NCBI RefSeq assembly: GCF_030254645.1
Contig: NZ_CP116346.1
Location: 5,125,001-5,189,000 of the forward strand
DNA from: Paucibacter sediminis
GTDB taxonomy: Bacteria > Pseudomonadota > Gammaproteobacteria > Burkholderiales > Burkholderiaceae_C
Length of the DNA: 64,000 bases
Direction: 5' to 3'
Part shown: positions 38,590 through 50,203 of the stretch, one piece after another
Position numbering within the stretch: the stretch's first letter is position 1
Layout: each line of letters starts with the position of its first letter
The notes under the pieces: generated by a model
What the model was told of the DNA's origin: nothing
The model's input: only the letters and a program-made list of their open reading frames with translations
Database searches by the model: none
Position numbers and translations under genes: made by a program

Positions 38590-39672
38590 CTACAGCGCCA
38601 TGGCCTGAAGACCGGGCCTGGCGCAGGCGGCCGCGAATTCGTCGCGCAGACGCTGACTCTCCGCGATAGCGCGCCGCCAGGCCGCGGCGCGCGCGGCCAC
38701 GTCGTCGCCGAAATGCATGAAGTCCGCGCGGTCCGGCAGCTTGGCGCGCGGCAGGCTGGCCACCCAGTCGGGGTGCGGGGCCAGCAGCACCACGTTGTCC
38801 AGAAACGCCGAGGCGCGATGCCGGTGCTTGAGCGCCTTGTCCAGCCAGCCCGGGATGACTTCGCGCTGGAAATGCGGGTACAGCACCAGGCCGTCGCCCA
38901 GCATGGCGGCGTAGTTCAGGTGCAGGTGGTAGTCGGTGATGCCACCGTCCCAGTAGGCACCGGCGGGTGCGCCGGCGATGTCGTGCACGGCGCGCAACCA
39001 GAACGGAATCGAGCAGCTCGCCAGCATGGCCGCCTGCAGGTTCGCGGGGCTCAGCGCCACCTGCCGGCTGCGGTAATCGTGCAAGGGCATGGGCAGGGGC
39101 GCGCGCGGGTCCGAGAACACCACGCGTTCCAGCCAGCCGCCCATGGCGCGGCGCGACAGGGCATTCGCGGCGAAGGCCGCGCCATAGCCCAGCGGCGTGC
39201 GCCAGCGGCTCTCGCGCGCCAGCAGATGGCGGCCGCGCGAGGTGAACACATGCAGGCGCCAGCGCGGGTGGGCCAGCAGCTCGGCCTCGCGGCCGTCGAA
39301 GATCGCGGCCAGCGTGGCGGCAAAACCGCGGCTCACCGCACTGGCATCGGGCTGCTTGCCCGGCGCACTCTCGTAGCGCTGCGCCACATAGGCCTCGGCC
39401 ATGCGCTCGAACTCGCGCGCCGCCGCCGCGCCGTCCCGCGCCAGGCAGGCCGTGGCCATGCGCCAGCAGCCGATCGAGGCACCCAGCAGATGCACCTCCT
39501 GGGCGCTGGCGGCCAGCCACTCGCCGAAGATGAAACGGTCCAGCGGATTCAGGATCAGGCCCTTGGGTCCGCCGGCCGCCGCGGGGATCACCCGCACATC
39601 GTCGGGCCGCAGGCCGCGTTCGGCCAAGCGCGCGCGCGCTCGCGGTCCTGCGAAGATCTGCAAGGCCTGCAT
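38590..39672 (-). CDS. Patatin-like phospholipase family protein
   Basis: 360 residues. The Ser-Asp dyad of patatins is visible: LLGASIGCWRMA (GxSxG nucleophile near residue 65) and YWDGGITD (Asp in DGG/A near residue 225). An early oxyanion-like PAAAGGPKGLILNPLDRF precedes it. There is no signal peptide, so it is probably cytoplasmic or at the inner membrane face, acting on acyl-lipids. The open frame continues upstream inside the TonB receptor gene; the ATG at 39672 gives a sensible start (MQALQIFAG). It lies 17 bases after the receptor gene, probably cotranscribed. Confidence 0.82.
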   Translation of the reverse strand: MQALQIFAGPRARARLAERGLRPDDVRVIPAAAGGPKGLILNPLDRFIFGEWLAASAQEVHLLGASIGCWRMATACLARDGAAAAREFERMAEAYVAQRYESAPGKQPDASAVSRGFAATLAAIFDGREAELLAHPRWRLHVFTSRGRHLLARESRWRTPLGYGAAFAANALSRRAMGGWLERVVFSDPRAPLPMPLHDYRSRQVALSPANLQAAMLASCSIPFWLRAVHDIAGAPAGAYWDGGITDYHLHLNYAAMLGDGLVLYPHFQREVIPGWLDKALKHRHRASAFLDNVVLLAPHPDWVASLPRAKLPDRADFMHFGDDVAARAAAWRRAIAESQRLRDEFAAACARPGLQAMAL

Positions 39673-39689
39673 GCCGTCCCTTACCCCGC

Positions 39690-41885
39690 CTACAGCTTCA
39701 TTTCCAGGTTCACGCCAAACCAGCCACGGCCCTCGCGCGTGCTGGTGCTGCCGTAACCGCTGGCCAGCAGGGTCGCGGAGCGCGTCTGCACCGGGGCGAA
39801 GTTGTTGGCCGAGACGCGCAGCGACAGCTGGCGGCTGAAGGCCCATTGGGCGAACATGTCCAGCGAGCGCGTGCGCGTGATCTCGAGCGCCTGCACGGCC
39901 GTCTGCTGGGTCGCGTAACCCGGCGTGTAGGCCAGGCTCGCCCCCATATTGAGCGGCAGGCCGCTGACGCGGTAGTCGAAGCCCAGATTGGCCGACCAGG
40001 GCTGCTGGCTGTCCAGGCGGTTGTTGGGGCCCAGCACCGCGTCCACCCTGGAGTGGTAGAAATTCAGCGCCGCACGCAGATTCAGCGCCAGCTTGGGATC
40101 GAAGAGCGCGGGCAGCAGCTCGCCGGCACGGCCCTTCATCTCCAGCTCCAGGCCCATGCTCTGCGCCTTGGAGAAGTTCACCGGCCGCGACACATAGCGC
40201 TGCACCGGCGACCACGACACCGTCTCCAGCGTGGTGACGCTGCGTATCAGCTCGTTCACATGACGGTAGAAGCCGCCCACGCTGATCATGCCGCCGCCGG
40301 CCAGGTACTTCTCGAAGGCGATGTCCAGGCCGGTGGCCAGCTCGGGCTTGAGCCCGGGGTTGCCGACGCGGTCGGGCGCCAGCTCGGTATTGGCCATGCC
40401 GGCATCGGGGAACAGGCTGCTCAGGGCCGGCCGTGCCAGCAGGGCGTTCAGGTCCGGCGCCTTGTAGCTGCGCGTCAGCGAGGCGCGTATCAGGTCGCGC
40501 CCCTTGGCGTCGAGCTTGTAGTTCAGGTGCCAGACCGGCGTGATCACGCGGCTGGTGTTGCGCACCTCCTCGCCCAGACCCACGCTCTCGGTGGCGATGC
40601 GCTCGCCGCGCAGTCCCAGATAGGTGGACCATTGCGGCGAGAGCTCCCACTCGTCCTGCACGAACAGGGCCTGGCGCTGGATGCGTGCGCCAAAGGGCTG
40701 GCCGTCGAACTCGGGCAGCTGCGGCCGGCCCAGCTCGGTCACCGTGCGCTCCTCGTTGCGCTTGCGCCATTCCAGGTCCCAGCCCAGGGTCAGGCTATGG
40801 GCATCGCCCAGCAGCTGGGCGTACTTGCCGGCCTGGGTCAGGCTGCGGTCGTGGTTGTCGCCGACCGTGTGGCGCTGGTCGGCGCCGGCGCGATAGGTCT
40901 GGGTATCGAAGATGCTCTTGGAGTCGCCCGCGCCGGCCTTGAGCTCGACGCGCTGGCTGTCGCTGAAGCGGTTCACGTACTGCGCATTGGCGCGCAGGTT
41001 CTGCCAGATGCCATGGCTGTAGGCATCGTCGTCGATGCTGGCATTGGGCGTCACCGCCTCGTTGCGGTAGAGCTGGCGGTTGTTCCAGTTGCCGCGTTGG
41101 GCAAAGCCCTGCAGGCTCAGCGTCTCCTCGTCGCTCAAGCGCCAGTTGACGCGCGGCGCGCTGTTGAACCCATGGCCCCAGACCGGCTGCAGCTGGTGCT
41201 GCACCGAGCTGGCCGGCTTGCCATCGGTGCCGGGCATGGTGCGCGCCAGCGTCGCTTCGTTCTGGCTGCGCCACTCGAACGCCGAGACCGGCAGCGACAG
41301 GGCCAGCGGCCCCAGCGTCTCGCCGAAGGTGAAGGTGGCCGAGGGCGTGGGCCGCACCGCGCTATAGCCGACACCCAGGCGCAGATCGCGCTGGGTCACG
41401 CGCGGGGCGTCCTTCAGGATGATGTTGATCGCGCCGGCCACGGCCTGCGCGCTCTGGTCGGCGGTGGGGCCCTTGGTGACCTCGATGCGCTCCACCTGCG
41501 CGGGGCTCAGCTGGTCCAGCTGGAAGCCGGGCGGCGCCGGATCGCCGTTGATGAGTATCAGCGTGTAGCCGGCGCCCAGGCCGCGCATGCGCGGCGCGCC
41601 GCCGGCCAGATCGACCCCGGGCAGGCGCTTCAGCACATCGGCCACATTGGTGTCGCCGTACTTGTCCATCTCCTCGCGGCCATAGATCTGCTTGGCCACG
41701 GTGGCCTTGCGGCGCAGATCGGTATCGCTCTGCCGGCTGGAGGTGATTTCCACGCGGTCCAGCTTGGCGCCGGCCGGCCGCTGCTGCGGTTCACCCACGC
41801 CGGGGGGCAGGTCTTGCGCGCGGGCCGGGCTGGCGCACAGCGCGAGGGTGGCAGCGGCCACGGCGGACAGGACAAAGGCTCTCAA
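39690..41885 (-). CDS. TonB-dependent outer-membrane receptor
   Basis: 731 residues. The signal peptide is MRAFVLSAVAAATLALCASPARA. The plug domain starts near residue 55 (ATVAKQIYGREEMDKYGDTNVADVLKRLPGVDL) and continues with RMRGLGAGYTLILINGDPAPPGFQLDQLSPAQVERIEVTKGPTAD. The rest is a 22-strand beta-barrel pattern. It imports a siderophore, cobalamin, metal complex or sugar; the substrate cannot be read. There is no N-terminal signalling (STN) domain. The neighbouring patatin-like gene follows on the same transcript. No TonB/ExbBD genes are nearby. Confidence 0.92.
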   Translation of the reverse strand: MRAFVLSAVAAATLALCASPARAQDLPPGVGEPQQRPAGAKLDRVEITSSRQSDTDLRRKATVAKQIYGREEMDKYGDTNVADVLKRLPGVDLAGGAPRMRGLGAGYTLILINGDPAPPGFQLDQLSPAQVERIEVTKGPTADQSAQAVAGAINIILKDAPRVTQRDLRLGVGYSAVRPTPSATFTFGETLGPLALSLPVSAFEWRSQNEATLARTMPGTDGKPASSVQHQLQPVWGHGFNSAPRVNWRLSDEETLSLQGFAQRGNWNNRQLYRNEAVTPNASIDDDAYSHGIWQNLRANAQYVNRFSDSQRVELKAGAGDSKSIFDTQTYRAGADQRHTVGDNHDRSLTQAGKYAQLLGDAHSLTLGWDLEWRKRNEERTVTELGRPQLPEFDGQPFGARIQRQALFVQDEWELSPQWSTYLGLRGERIATESVGLGEEVRNTSRVITPVWHLNYKLDAKGRDLIRASLTRSYKAPDLNALLARPALSSLFPDAGMANTELAPDRVGNPGLKPELATGLDIAFEKYLAGGGMISVGGFYRHVNELIRSVTTLETVSWSPVQRYVSRPVNFSKAQSMGLELEMKGRAGELLPALFDPKLALNLRAALNFYHSRVDAVLGPNNRLDSQQPWSANLGFDYRVSGLPLNMGASLAYTPGYATQQTAVQALEITRTRSLDMFAQWAFSRQLSLRVSANNFAPVQTRSATLLASGYGSTSTREGRGWFGVNLEMKL

Positions 41886-42010
41886 GAAGTACTCCAGGGG
41901 ACGATCGGACGCGCGGCACCATAGCCCAGACGCGCGCGCCGGTCAGCCGCCATGCGATCAGTTGCGGGATCCGGGGTGCCAAGCCCGGCCCGCAGTATCT
42001 CAGCGCTCGC

Positions 42011-44359
<2,349 letters not shown>

Positions 44360-44421
44360 AACGTCGGGGATCGGCTGAATGCGAAGCGCGCGAGTTTGCC
44401 ACAGCGGGCCATGCAGCGGCG

Positions 44422-45171
44422 TCAGCGCGCCAGCAGCAGGGTCTCGCTCTCGTCCTTCAGGCCCACGCCGCTCAGGCGGCGGCGCAGGGCCTCGCGCAGC
44501 AGCCAGTTCAGGCGCAGCGCCGCCAGCGCGGGCGCCAGGCCTTGCGGGCGGATATTGCTGATGCAGTTGCGCTGGGCATCGTGGCAGCCCAGGCGTGGCG
44601 CGTGGGTGAGGTAGGCACCCAGGCTGTCGGGCGAAGACAGCCCCGGTCGCTCACCGATCAGCATCAGGGCCAGGCGCGCACCCATCAGCCCGGCCGCCTC
44701 GTCGGCCAGGGCCACGCGCGCCTGGCTGGCCAGCAGCAGCGGCGCCAGACTGAACTCGCCGCGCAATGCGTCGCGCAACGCCCGCAAGAGCGGCACGGCG
44801 TGCGCCTGCACCGCCTTGGCCGAGAGCCCGTCGCCCAGCACGATCAGCAGATCCACCGCCGCCCCGCCCTGCGCTTCCAGGCGCTGCGCGCTCGCCGCGT
44901 CCAGCCGGCGGCCCAGATCGGGCCGGCGCAGGTACTCGGCGCGGTCGGCGGCACGGCTGGCCACGCGCAAGCTGGCCCAGCCCTCGGCCTGCAGCGCCGC
45001 CTCCAGGGCGGGCAGATCCAGGGCCTGGTGCACGGCATCGCGCGCCTGCGCATGCGCCGCCCCGAAGGCCAGCAGCTCGCGCGTGGGCAGGCTGGCGCCA
45101 GCGCGGCCCAGGGCGATGCGCGCCGGCGTGTGGCGGCGCAGCTCGGCCCAGGGGTCAGTAGGTGTGCTCAT
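44422..45171 (-). CDS. eutC: Ethanolamine ammonia-lyase small subunit
   Basis: Adenosylcobalamin-dependent lyase subunit; with EutB it converts ethanolamine to acetaldehyde and ammonia. 249 residues, slightly short of the ~295-residue enterobacterial form because the N-terminal extension that targets microcompartments is missing. Family blocks include TPARIALGRAGASLPTRELLAFGAAHAQARDAVH, LLIVLGDGLSAKAVQAHA, LMLIGERPGLSSPDSLGAYLTHAPRLGCHDAQRNCISNIR. Its ATG overlaps the eutB stop (ATGA). Confidence 0.94.
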   Translation of the reverse strand: MSTPTDPWAELRRHTPARIALGRAGASLPTRELLAFGAAHAQARDAVHQALDLPALEAALQAEGWASLRVASRAADRAEYLRRPDLGRRLDAASAQRLEAQGGAAVDLLIVLGDGLSAKAVQAHAVPLLRALRDALRGEFSLAPLLLASQARVALADEAAGLMGARLALMLIGERPGLSSPDSLGAYLTHAPRLGCHDAQRNCISNIRPQGLAPALAALRLNWLLREALRRRLSGVGLKDESETLLLAR

Positions 45172-46550
45172 GACTTCGGCAAGAGCCGCTGCAAGGCCGC
45201 TGCCAAGGCGGGCTGGGCAGGCGCCGGCAAGAGCGCGCCCGCCGCATCGGTGATGGACATGGCTTGCAGCCAGGCCTCGAACTCGGGCGCACGGCGCAGG
45301 CCCAGCAGCTGGCGCACAAACAGCGCGTCGTGGAAGGAGGTGCTCTGGTAGTTCAGCATCACGTCGTCGGCCCCCGGCACGCCCATCATGAAGTTGAGGC
45401 CGGCGCTGGCCAGCAGCACCAGCAGGTTGTCCATATCGTCCTGGTCGGCCTCGGCATGGTTGGTGTAGCAGATGTCGCAGCCCATCGGCAGGCCCAGCAG
45501 CTTGCCGCAGAAGTGATCTTCCAGCCCGGCACGGATGATCTGTTTGCCGTCGTACAGATACTCCGGGCCGATGAAGCCCACCACCGTATTCACAAGCAGC
45601 GGCCGGTAGCGCCGCGCCACCGCATAGGCGCGCGCCTCCAGGGTCTGCTGGTCCACGCCATGGTGGGCATTGGCCGAGAGCGCCGAGCCCTGCCCGGTCT
45701 CGAAGTACATCAGGTGCTCGCCGCCACGCCCGAGCCCGCGCACCGCCGCATGTGCCTCGTCCAGCAGCGCGAGGTCGATGCCGAAGCTGCGCTGCGCGGC
45801 CTCGGTACCGGCAATCGACTGGAACACCAGGTCCACCGGCGCGCCCTGCTGCATCGCCTGCAAGGTGTTGGTGACATGGGTGAGCACGCAGCTCTGGGTG
45901 GGGATGGCATGGTGCGCGATCAGCTCATCCAGCATGTGCAGCAACCGCAGCTGCGCGGCCACGCTGTCGGACACCGGGTTGATGCCAATCACCGCGTCGC
46001 CCGCGCCATACATCAGCCCATCAATGATGCTGGCCAGGATGCCGGCGGGCTCGTCCGCCGGATGGTTGGGCTGCAAGCGCACGGCCAAGGTGCCGGGCAG
46101 GCCCAGGGTGGCGCGAAAGCGTGTCACCACCCGGCAGCGGCTCGCCACCAGCAGCAGGTCCTGGTTGCGCATCAGCTTGCTCACCGCCGCCACCATCTCG
46201 GGCATGAGGCCGGGCGCCAGGGCGGCGAGGCTGGCACCATCGGCGGCGAGCAGCCAGTCGCGCAACTCGCCCACGGTGAGATGCGCCACCGGCGCAAAGG
46301 CGGTGGCAGGGAGGCCGTCGATGATGAGGCGCGTGATCTCGTCGGCCTCATAAGGCACCAGGGCCTGGTGCAGAAAGGTATTCAGCGGCAGCTCGGCCAG
46401 CGCAATGCGCGCGGCCACGCGCTCGGCGGCACTGCGCGCCGCCAGGCCGGCCAGTTCGTCGCCCGAACGCGCCGGGCTGGCTTTGGCCATCAGCTCGCGC
46501 AGATCGGCAAAGTGGTAGCTCTGTGCTCCCAGGCTGGCGCGGTATCCCAT
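45168..46550 (-). CDS. eutB: Ethanolamine ammonia-lyase large subunit
   Basis: Catalytic TIM-barrel subunit. 460 residues, the family length. Typical blocks are LQPNHPADEPAGILASIIDGLMYGAGDAVIGINPVSDS, FETGQGSALSANAHHGVDQQTLEARAYAVARRY and LGLPMGCDICYTNHAEADQDDMDNLLVLLASAGLNFMMGVPGADDVMLNYQSTSFHD. The start at 46550 (MGYRASLGAQSYHFADLREL) has AGGA seven bases upstream. It is coupled to eutC. No eutA reactivase, eutE/eutG, ethanolamine permease or shell proteins occur in the window, so this is the minimal cytosolic form. Confidence 0.95.
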   Translation of the reverse strand: MGYRASLGAQSYHFADLRELMAKASPARSGDELAGLAARSAAERVAARIALAELPLNTFLHQALVPYEADEITRLIIDGLPATAFAPVAHLTVGELRDWLLAADGASLAALAPGLMPEMVAAVSKLMRNQDLLLVASRCRVVTRFRATLGLPGTLAVRLQPNHPADEPAGILASIIDGLMYGAGDAVIGINPVSDSVAAQLRLLHMLDELIAHHAIPTQSCVLTHVTNTLQAMQQGAPVDLVFQSIAGTEAAQRSFGIDLALLDEAHAAVRGLGRGGEHLMYFETGQGSALSANAHHGVDQQTLEARAYAVARRYRPLLVNTVVGFIGPEYLYDGKQIIRAGLEDHFCGKLLGLPMGCDICYTNHAEADQDDMDNLLVLLASAGLNFMMGVPGADDVMLNYQSTSFHDALFVRQLLGLRRAPEFEAWLQAMSITDAAGALLPAPAQPALAAALQRLLPKS

Positions 46551-46594
46551 GGCGGCGTCCTGCTGTAAGCCCCCAGCGTAGCAGCTGGCGCTGG

Positions 46595-47881
46595 CTAAGC
46601 GTTCAGATACGCCGCCGCGCCCTCGCCCGCCACCCAGCCGCTGGCCATGGCGGCGGTGAGCAGATAGCCGCCGGTGGGTGCTTCCCAGTCGAGCATCTCG
46701 CCGGCGCAGAACAGGCCGGGCACCTGCCTGAGCATCAGGCGGGCATCGAGCTCGCCCAGGCAGATGCCGCCCGCCGTGCTGATCGCCTCGGCCACCGGGC
46801 GCGGGCGCGCCAGGCGCAGCGGCAGCTGCTTGAGCGTGCGCGCCAGCAGCGCCGTGTCCAGGTACTCGGCCTTGCTGAGCACCTCGTGCAGCAGCCCGGC
46901 CTTCAGCCCCTCGATGCCCAGCCGGCTCTTCAGGTGCGTGGACATCGAACGCGTGCCGCGCCCGCGCGCCACCTCGGCCGCCACCTGGGCCTCGCTGCGG
47001 TCGGGCAGCAGGTCCAGCCGGATCAGGGCCTCGCCGAACTCGTCGATTTCCTCGCGCAGGAGGCTGGAGGCGGCATAGATCAGCGAGCCCTCCAGCCCGC
47101 TGGCGGTGATGACGAACTCGCCCTGGCGCGCAAAGTGGCGCCCGCTGCGGCCCTCGAAATGCAGGGCCACGGGCTTCACCGGCAGACCGGCAAAGCGCTC
47201 GGCAAACAGCGCGCTCCAGCCGGGCGACGGCGCATCGGCGCGCCGCGGGCCCAGGTCGAAGCCGCAGTTCGAGGGGCGCAGGCCCGCCACCGCCACGCCG
47301 CGCGCCGTCAGCAGCGGCACCCAGCCGGCGTTCGAGCCGAGCTGGGGCCAGGAGGCCCCGCCCAGCGCCAGCACCACCGCGTCCGCCGCCACGCTGAACT
47401 CCTGCCCGGCCTGCGAGAACAGCAGCTCGCGCCGCTCGTTCCAGCCCAGCCAATGGTGGCGCATATGAAAGCGCACGCCCGATTCGCGCAGCCGGCTCAG
47501 CCAGGCACGCAGCAGCGGTGCGGCCTTCATGTCGACCGGGAACACCCGCCCCGAGCTGCCCACAAAGGTCTGCACGCCCAGGCCCTGCGCCCATTCGCGC
47601 AGGCCCGGCCCGTCCAGATGCTGCAGCCAGGCGGCCACCTCGGCACAGGGCTCGCCACGGCCGGTGCTGTAGCGGCCGGCAAAGGCCTCGCCGGGCTCCG
47701 AGTGGGTGAGGTTGAGCCCGCCCTTGCCGGCCAGCAGGAACTTGCGGCCCACCGAGGCCATGGCGTCGTAGACATCCACCTCGGCGCCGGCGGCGCGCAG
47801 GCGCTCGGCGGCCATCAGGCCGGCCGGGCCGCCACCGATCACGAGGGCACGAGGGGGGGACGATGGCAGGGAATCAGGCAT
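46595..47881 (-). CDS. NAD(P)/FAD-dependent flavoprotein (HI0933-like, PP_4765 type)
   Basis: 428 residues. The N-terminal FAD motif is LVIGGGPAGLMAAERLRAAGAEVDVYDAM. The family block ASVGRKFLLAGKGGLNLTHSE is typical, followed by SSGRVFPVDMKAAPLLRAWLSRL. The C-terminal FAD signature is LMLRQVPGLFCAGEMLDWEAPTGGYLLTAAMASGWVAGEGAA. The fold belongs to the BaiN/HI0933 group; the physiological reaction is unknown. The start at 47881 begins just before the FAD motif. It is 44 bases upstream of eutB on the same strand and could share its transcript. Confidence 0.85.
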   Translation of the reverse strand: MPDSLPSSPPRALVIGGGPAGLMAAERLRAAGAEVDVYDAMASVGRKFLLAGKGGLNLTHSEPGEAFAGRYSTGRGEPCAEVAAWLQHLDGPGLREWAQGLGVQTFVGSSGRVFPVDMKAAPLLRAWLSRLRESGVRFHMRHHWLGWNERRELLFSQAGQEFSVAADAVVLALGGASWPQLGSNAGWVPLLTARGVAVAGLRPSNCGFDLGPRRADAPSPGWSALFAERFAGLPVKPVALHFEGRSGRHFARQGEFVITASGLEGSLIYAASSLLREEIDEFGEALIRLDLLPDRSEAQVAAEVARGRGTRSMSTHLKSRLGIEGLKAGLLHEVLSKAEYLDTALLARTLKQLPLRLARPRPVAEAISTAGGICLGELDARLMLRQVPGLFCAGEMLDWEAPTGGYLLTAAMASGWVAGEGAAAYLNA

Positions 47882-47937
47882 GGACACTCGCGACAACAAC
47901 TGGTCGCGAGTGTGCCAGATCGCCCCGTTCGGGACGC

Positions 47938-48834
47938 TCAAACGGTCTTGAGCGCCTCGCGCAGCTTCTGCCCCAGCTCGGGCTTGTCCTTGAAGGGATC
48001 GCTGGGGTTGCGCAGCTGCATCACGTCTTCCAGGCGGGTCTGCACGCCGGCCAGCGAATGCGGATGGCTGAAGACATAGAACTGCTCGTGATCCATGGCA
48101 TCGAACACCATGGCCGCGACCTGGGCGGCGGTGAACTTGCCGGCGTTGACCGCCTTGTCGCTCATGGCCTGGCCGATCAGCTGGCTCCGGGTGGGGCGGC
48201 TGCCGGCCATCTCGGCGGGGCGGTTGCGATGGCTTTGCGCAATGCCGGTGGGCACGAAGAAGGGGCACAGCACCGAGCAGTGGATCTGCTCGGTCACCAG
48301 GGCCAGGTCTTGATAGAGCGTCTCGCTCAAGGCGACCACCGCGTGCTTGGAGACGTTGTAGACGCCCATGTTCGGCGCGTTGAGCATGCCGGCCATCGAG
48401 GCGGTGTTGACGATATGCCCTTCATAGCCCGGGTCGGCCTCGGCGGCCGCCAGCATCATGGGCGTGAACAGGCGCACGCCATGCACCACGCCCATCAGGT
48501 TCACGCCAAGCACCCATTCCCAATCGGCCAGGCTGTTCTCCCAGACCAGGCCGCCGGAGCCGACGCCGGCGTTGTTGAAGACGAAATGCGGCGCACCGAA
48601 GCGCTGCTGCACCGCCGCCGCCAGCGCCTCCATCTCCGCGGCCTTGCTCACATCCACCCGCATGGCCAGCAGGGCGTGGCCGTCGAACTCGGCCGCGGCC
48701 CGCTCCAGCGCATCGGCCTGCACATCGCACAGCACCAGATTCATGCCGCGCTGGGCGGCCAGGCGCGCCACTTCCAGGCCGAAGCCCGAGCCCGCACCGG
48801 TGATCACCGCCGTCTTGCCCTGATAGTTCTTCAT
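47938..48834 (-). CDS. Short-chain dehydrogenase/reductase
   Basis: 298 residues. The N-terminal cofactor motif TGAGSGFG, the NNAGVGS segment, catalytic Ser in VNTASMAG and YNVSK (YxxxK) are all present. The C-terminal extension (DAMDHEQFYVFSHPHSLAGVQTRLEDVMQLRNPSDPF) resembles long-chain alcohol or hydroxysteroid SDRs. The substrate is unknown. Its ATG overlaps the GST stop by four bases, placing it last in the oxidoreductase-ElaA-GST-SDR operon. Confidence 0.88.
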   Translation of the reverse strand: MKNYQGKTAVITGAGSGFGLEVARLAAQRGMNLVLCDVQADALERAAAEFDGHALLAMRVDVSKAAEMEALAAAVQQRFGAPHFVFNNAGVGSGGLVWENSLADWEWVLGVNLMGVVHGVRLFTPMMLAAAEADPGYEGHIVNTASMAGMLNAPNMGVYNVSKHAVVALSETLYQDLALVTEQIHCSVLCPFFVPTGIAQSHRNRPAEMAGSRPTRSQLIGQAMSDKAVNAGKFTAAQVAAMVFDAMDHEQFYVFSHPHSLAGVQTRLEDVMQLRNPSDPFKDKPELGQKLREALKTV

Positions 48835-49772
48835 GATGCTTGGTCCTCGTCCTTGCGCAGGGCGTAGCCGATGCGCGGGAAATGCACATGCAGCAGGCCG
48901 GCACGGGCGTCGCTGCGTTCGATGGTGATGCGTTCGTGGTTGAGCCCCACCAGGCGGCCTTGCACCGGGTCGCTGGCATAGTCGGTGGCCGACACCTGGA
49001 CCGGCGCGCCGGCGGAAAAGCCCTGCTCGGGCTGCACCGTCACGGCCTCGTGCCGGCCGGCCTCGCGGGCGATGGCGAGCGCCGCCTCGCTGTCAAGCCG
49101 CTGCGCCTGGCCATGGCCAAAGGCGGCAACGCGCTTGAACCAGTCGGCCAGCGCCGCATAAGGCGCCAGGATGGCGTCCACCGGCGGCGCACGCCGGATG
49201 TACCAGACGCTCTGCGCCACCGAGAAGTCCGCCACCGAGGGCTCGGCGCCGAGCAGGAAGGCACGGCCGTCCTTGAGCAACAAGCTCTCCAGCCAGCCCA
49301 AGTAGCTCTGCAGCGCGGCGGCCGCATCACGCGCGCTCGGGCGCTTCATGCCGGCCGTCATGGCGGCGCGGTCGGCCGCGAAGGCCTGCAGGAACTCGGG
49401 CGGCGCGCCGGCAAAGATGGCGGCGGCGCCGGCCGGTTGCATGGTGTAGGGGATGGCGGCCCAGAACAGGTCGGAGTCGGCCCATTGCGCCAGCAGCGGG
49501 GCCATGCCGGCGGCCGCCACCGGATACAGCGTGGGCGCGGGATGGCGCGCCTCGATCACCTGGCACATCAGCGCGCTGTCGCAGTAGATGTCGGCCCCGA
49601 TCTGCAGAAAGGGCGTGCGCCGGTAGCCGCCGGTGAGCGCCACCACGTCGGGTTTGGGCAGCATCACCGGCACCGTGACGCTCTGCCAGGCCAGGCCCTT
49701 GTAGCCCAGCACCAGCCGCATCTTCTCGGAGAAGGGCGAGCCGGCGTAATGGTGCAGTATCAATTCGCTCAT
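48831..49772 (-). CDS. Glutathione S-transferase family protein with C-terminal extension
   Basis: 313 residues. The thioredoxin-like N-terminal domain (about residues 1-80) is clear (LILHHYAGSPFSEKMRLVLGYKGL, then DSALMCQVIEARHP). An all-helical GST C-domain follows (FLLGAEPSVADFSVAQSVWYI). An extra ~75 residues after residue 235 form a small separate region that I do not recognise. The start at 49772 fits the beta-strand of the thioredoxin fold. It overlaps both neighbours by four bases. Confidence 0.85.
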   Translation of the reverse strand: MSELILHHYAGSPFSEKMRLVLGYKGLAWQSVTVPVMLPKPDVVALTGGYRRTPFLQIGADIYCDSALMCQVIEARHPAPTLYPVAAAGMAPLLAQWADSDLFWAAIPYTMQPAGAAAIFAGAPPEFLQAFAADRAAMTAGMKRPSARDAAAALQSYLGWLESLLLKDGRAFLLGAEPSVADFSVAQSVWYIRRAPPVDAILAPYAALADWFKRVAAFGHGQAQRLDSEAALAIAREAGRHEAVTVQPEQGFSAGAPVQVSATDYASDPVQGRLVGLNHERITIERSDARAGLLHVHFPRIGYALRKDEDQAS

Positions 49773-50203
49773 GAGACCTCCTGCCGCATGTCGATATGGG
49801 GGATGCCGTCCTCGTCGTAGACCGCCGAGACCGGCGCAAAACCCAGGCTGGCATAAAAGCCCTGCAGATAGGCCTGGGCCTGCAGGCTCACCGCCTGGCC
49901 CGGCCAGCGCCGCGCGCATTCGGCCAGGGCCTGCTGCATCAGCGCGCGCCCCTGGCCCTGGCCGCGCGCCTGCGGCGCGGTCAGCACACGGCCGATCTTG
50001 GGCCCGTCCAGCAGGCGCGCATAGGCAAGCAGCCGGCCGTCCTCGGCCAGGCCCAGCAGATGCCAGGCCTGCAGATCCTGGCCATCGGGGTCCAGATAGA
50101 CGCAGGCCTGCTCGACCACGAATACCTCGGACCGCAGGCGCAGCACCGCGTAGAGGGTGCGTGCGTCCAGTTCGTCCAGGCGTGCACAGCGCCAGCTCAG
50201 CAT
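49769..50203 (-). CDS. ElaA-type GNAT N-acetyltransferase
   Basis: 144 residues. The ElaA pattern is visible: an early LDARTLYAVLRLRSEVFVVEQACVYLDPDGQDLQAWHLLG, the acetyl-CoA loop VLTAPQARGQGQGRALMQQAL, and the end FYASLGFAPVSAVYDEDGIPHIDM. The acceptor is unknown. The start at 50203 shares a base with the upstream oxidoreductase stop, and it overlaps GST by four bases. Confidence 0.88.
   Translation of the reverse strand: MLSWRCARLDELDARTLYAVLRLRSEVFVVEQACVYLDPDGQDLQAWHLLGLAEDGRLLAYARLLDGPKIGRVLTAPQARGQGQGRALMQQALAECARRWPGQAVSLQAQAYLQGFYASLGFAPVSAVYDEDGIPHIDMRQEVS

Noticed and set aside
39846-41924. 692-codon open frame antisense to the TonB receptor
   Set aside because: Reverse shadow; the receptor has a signal peptide, plug and barrel.
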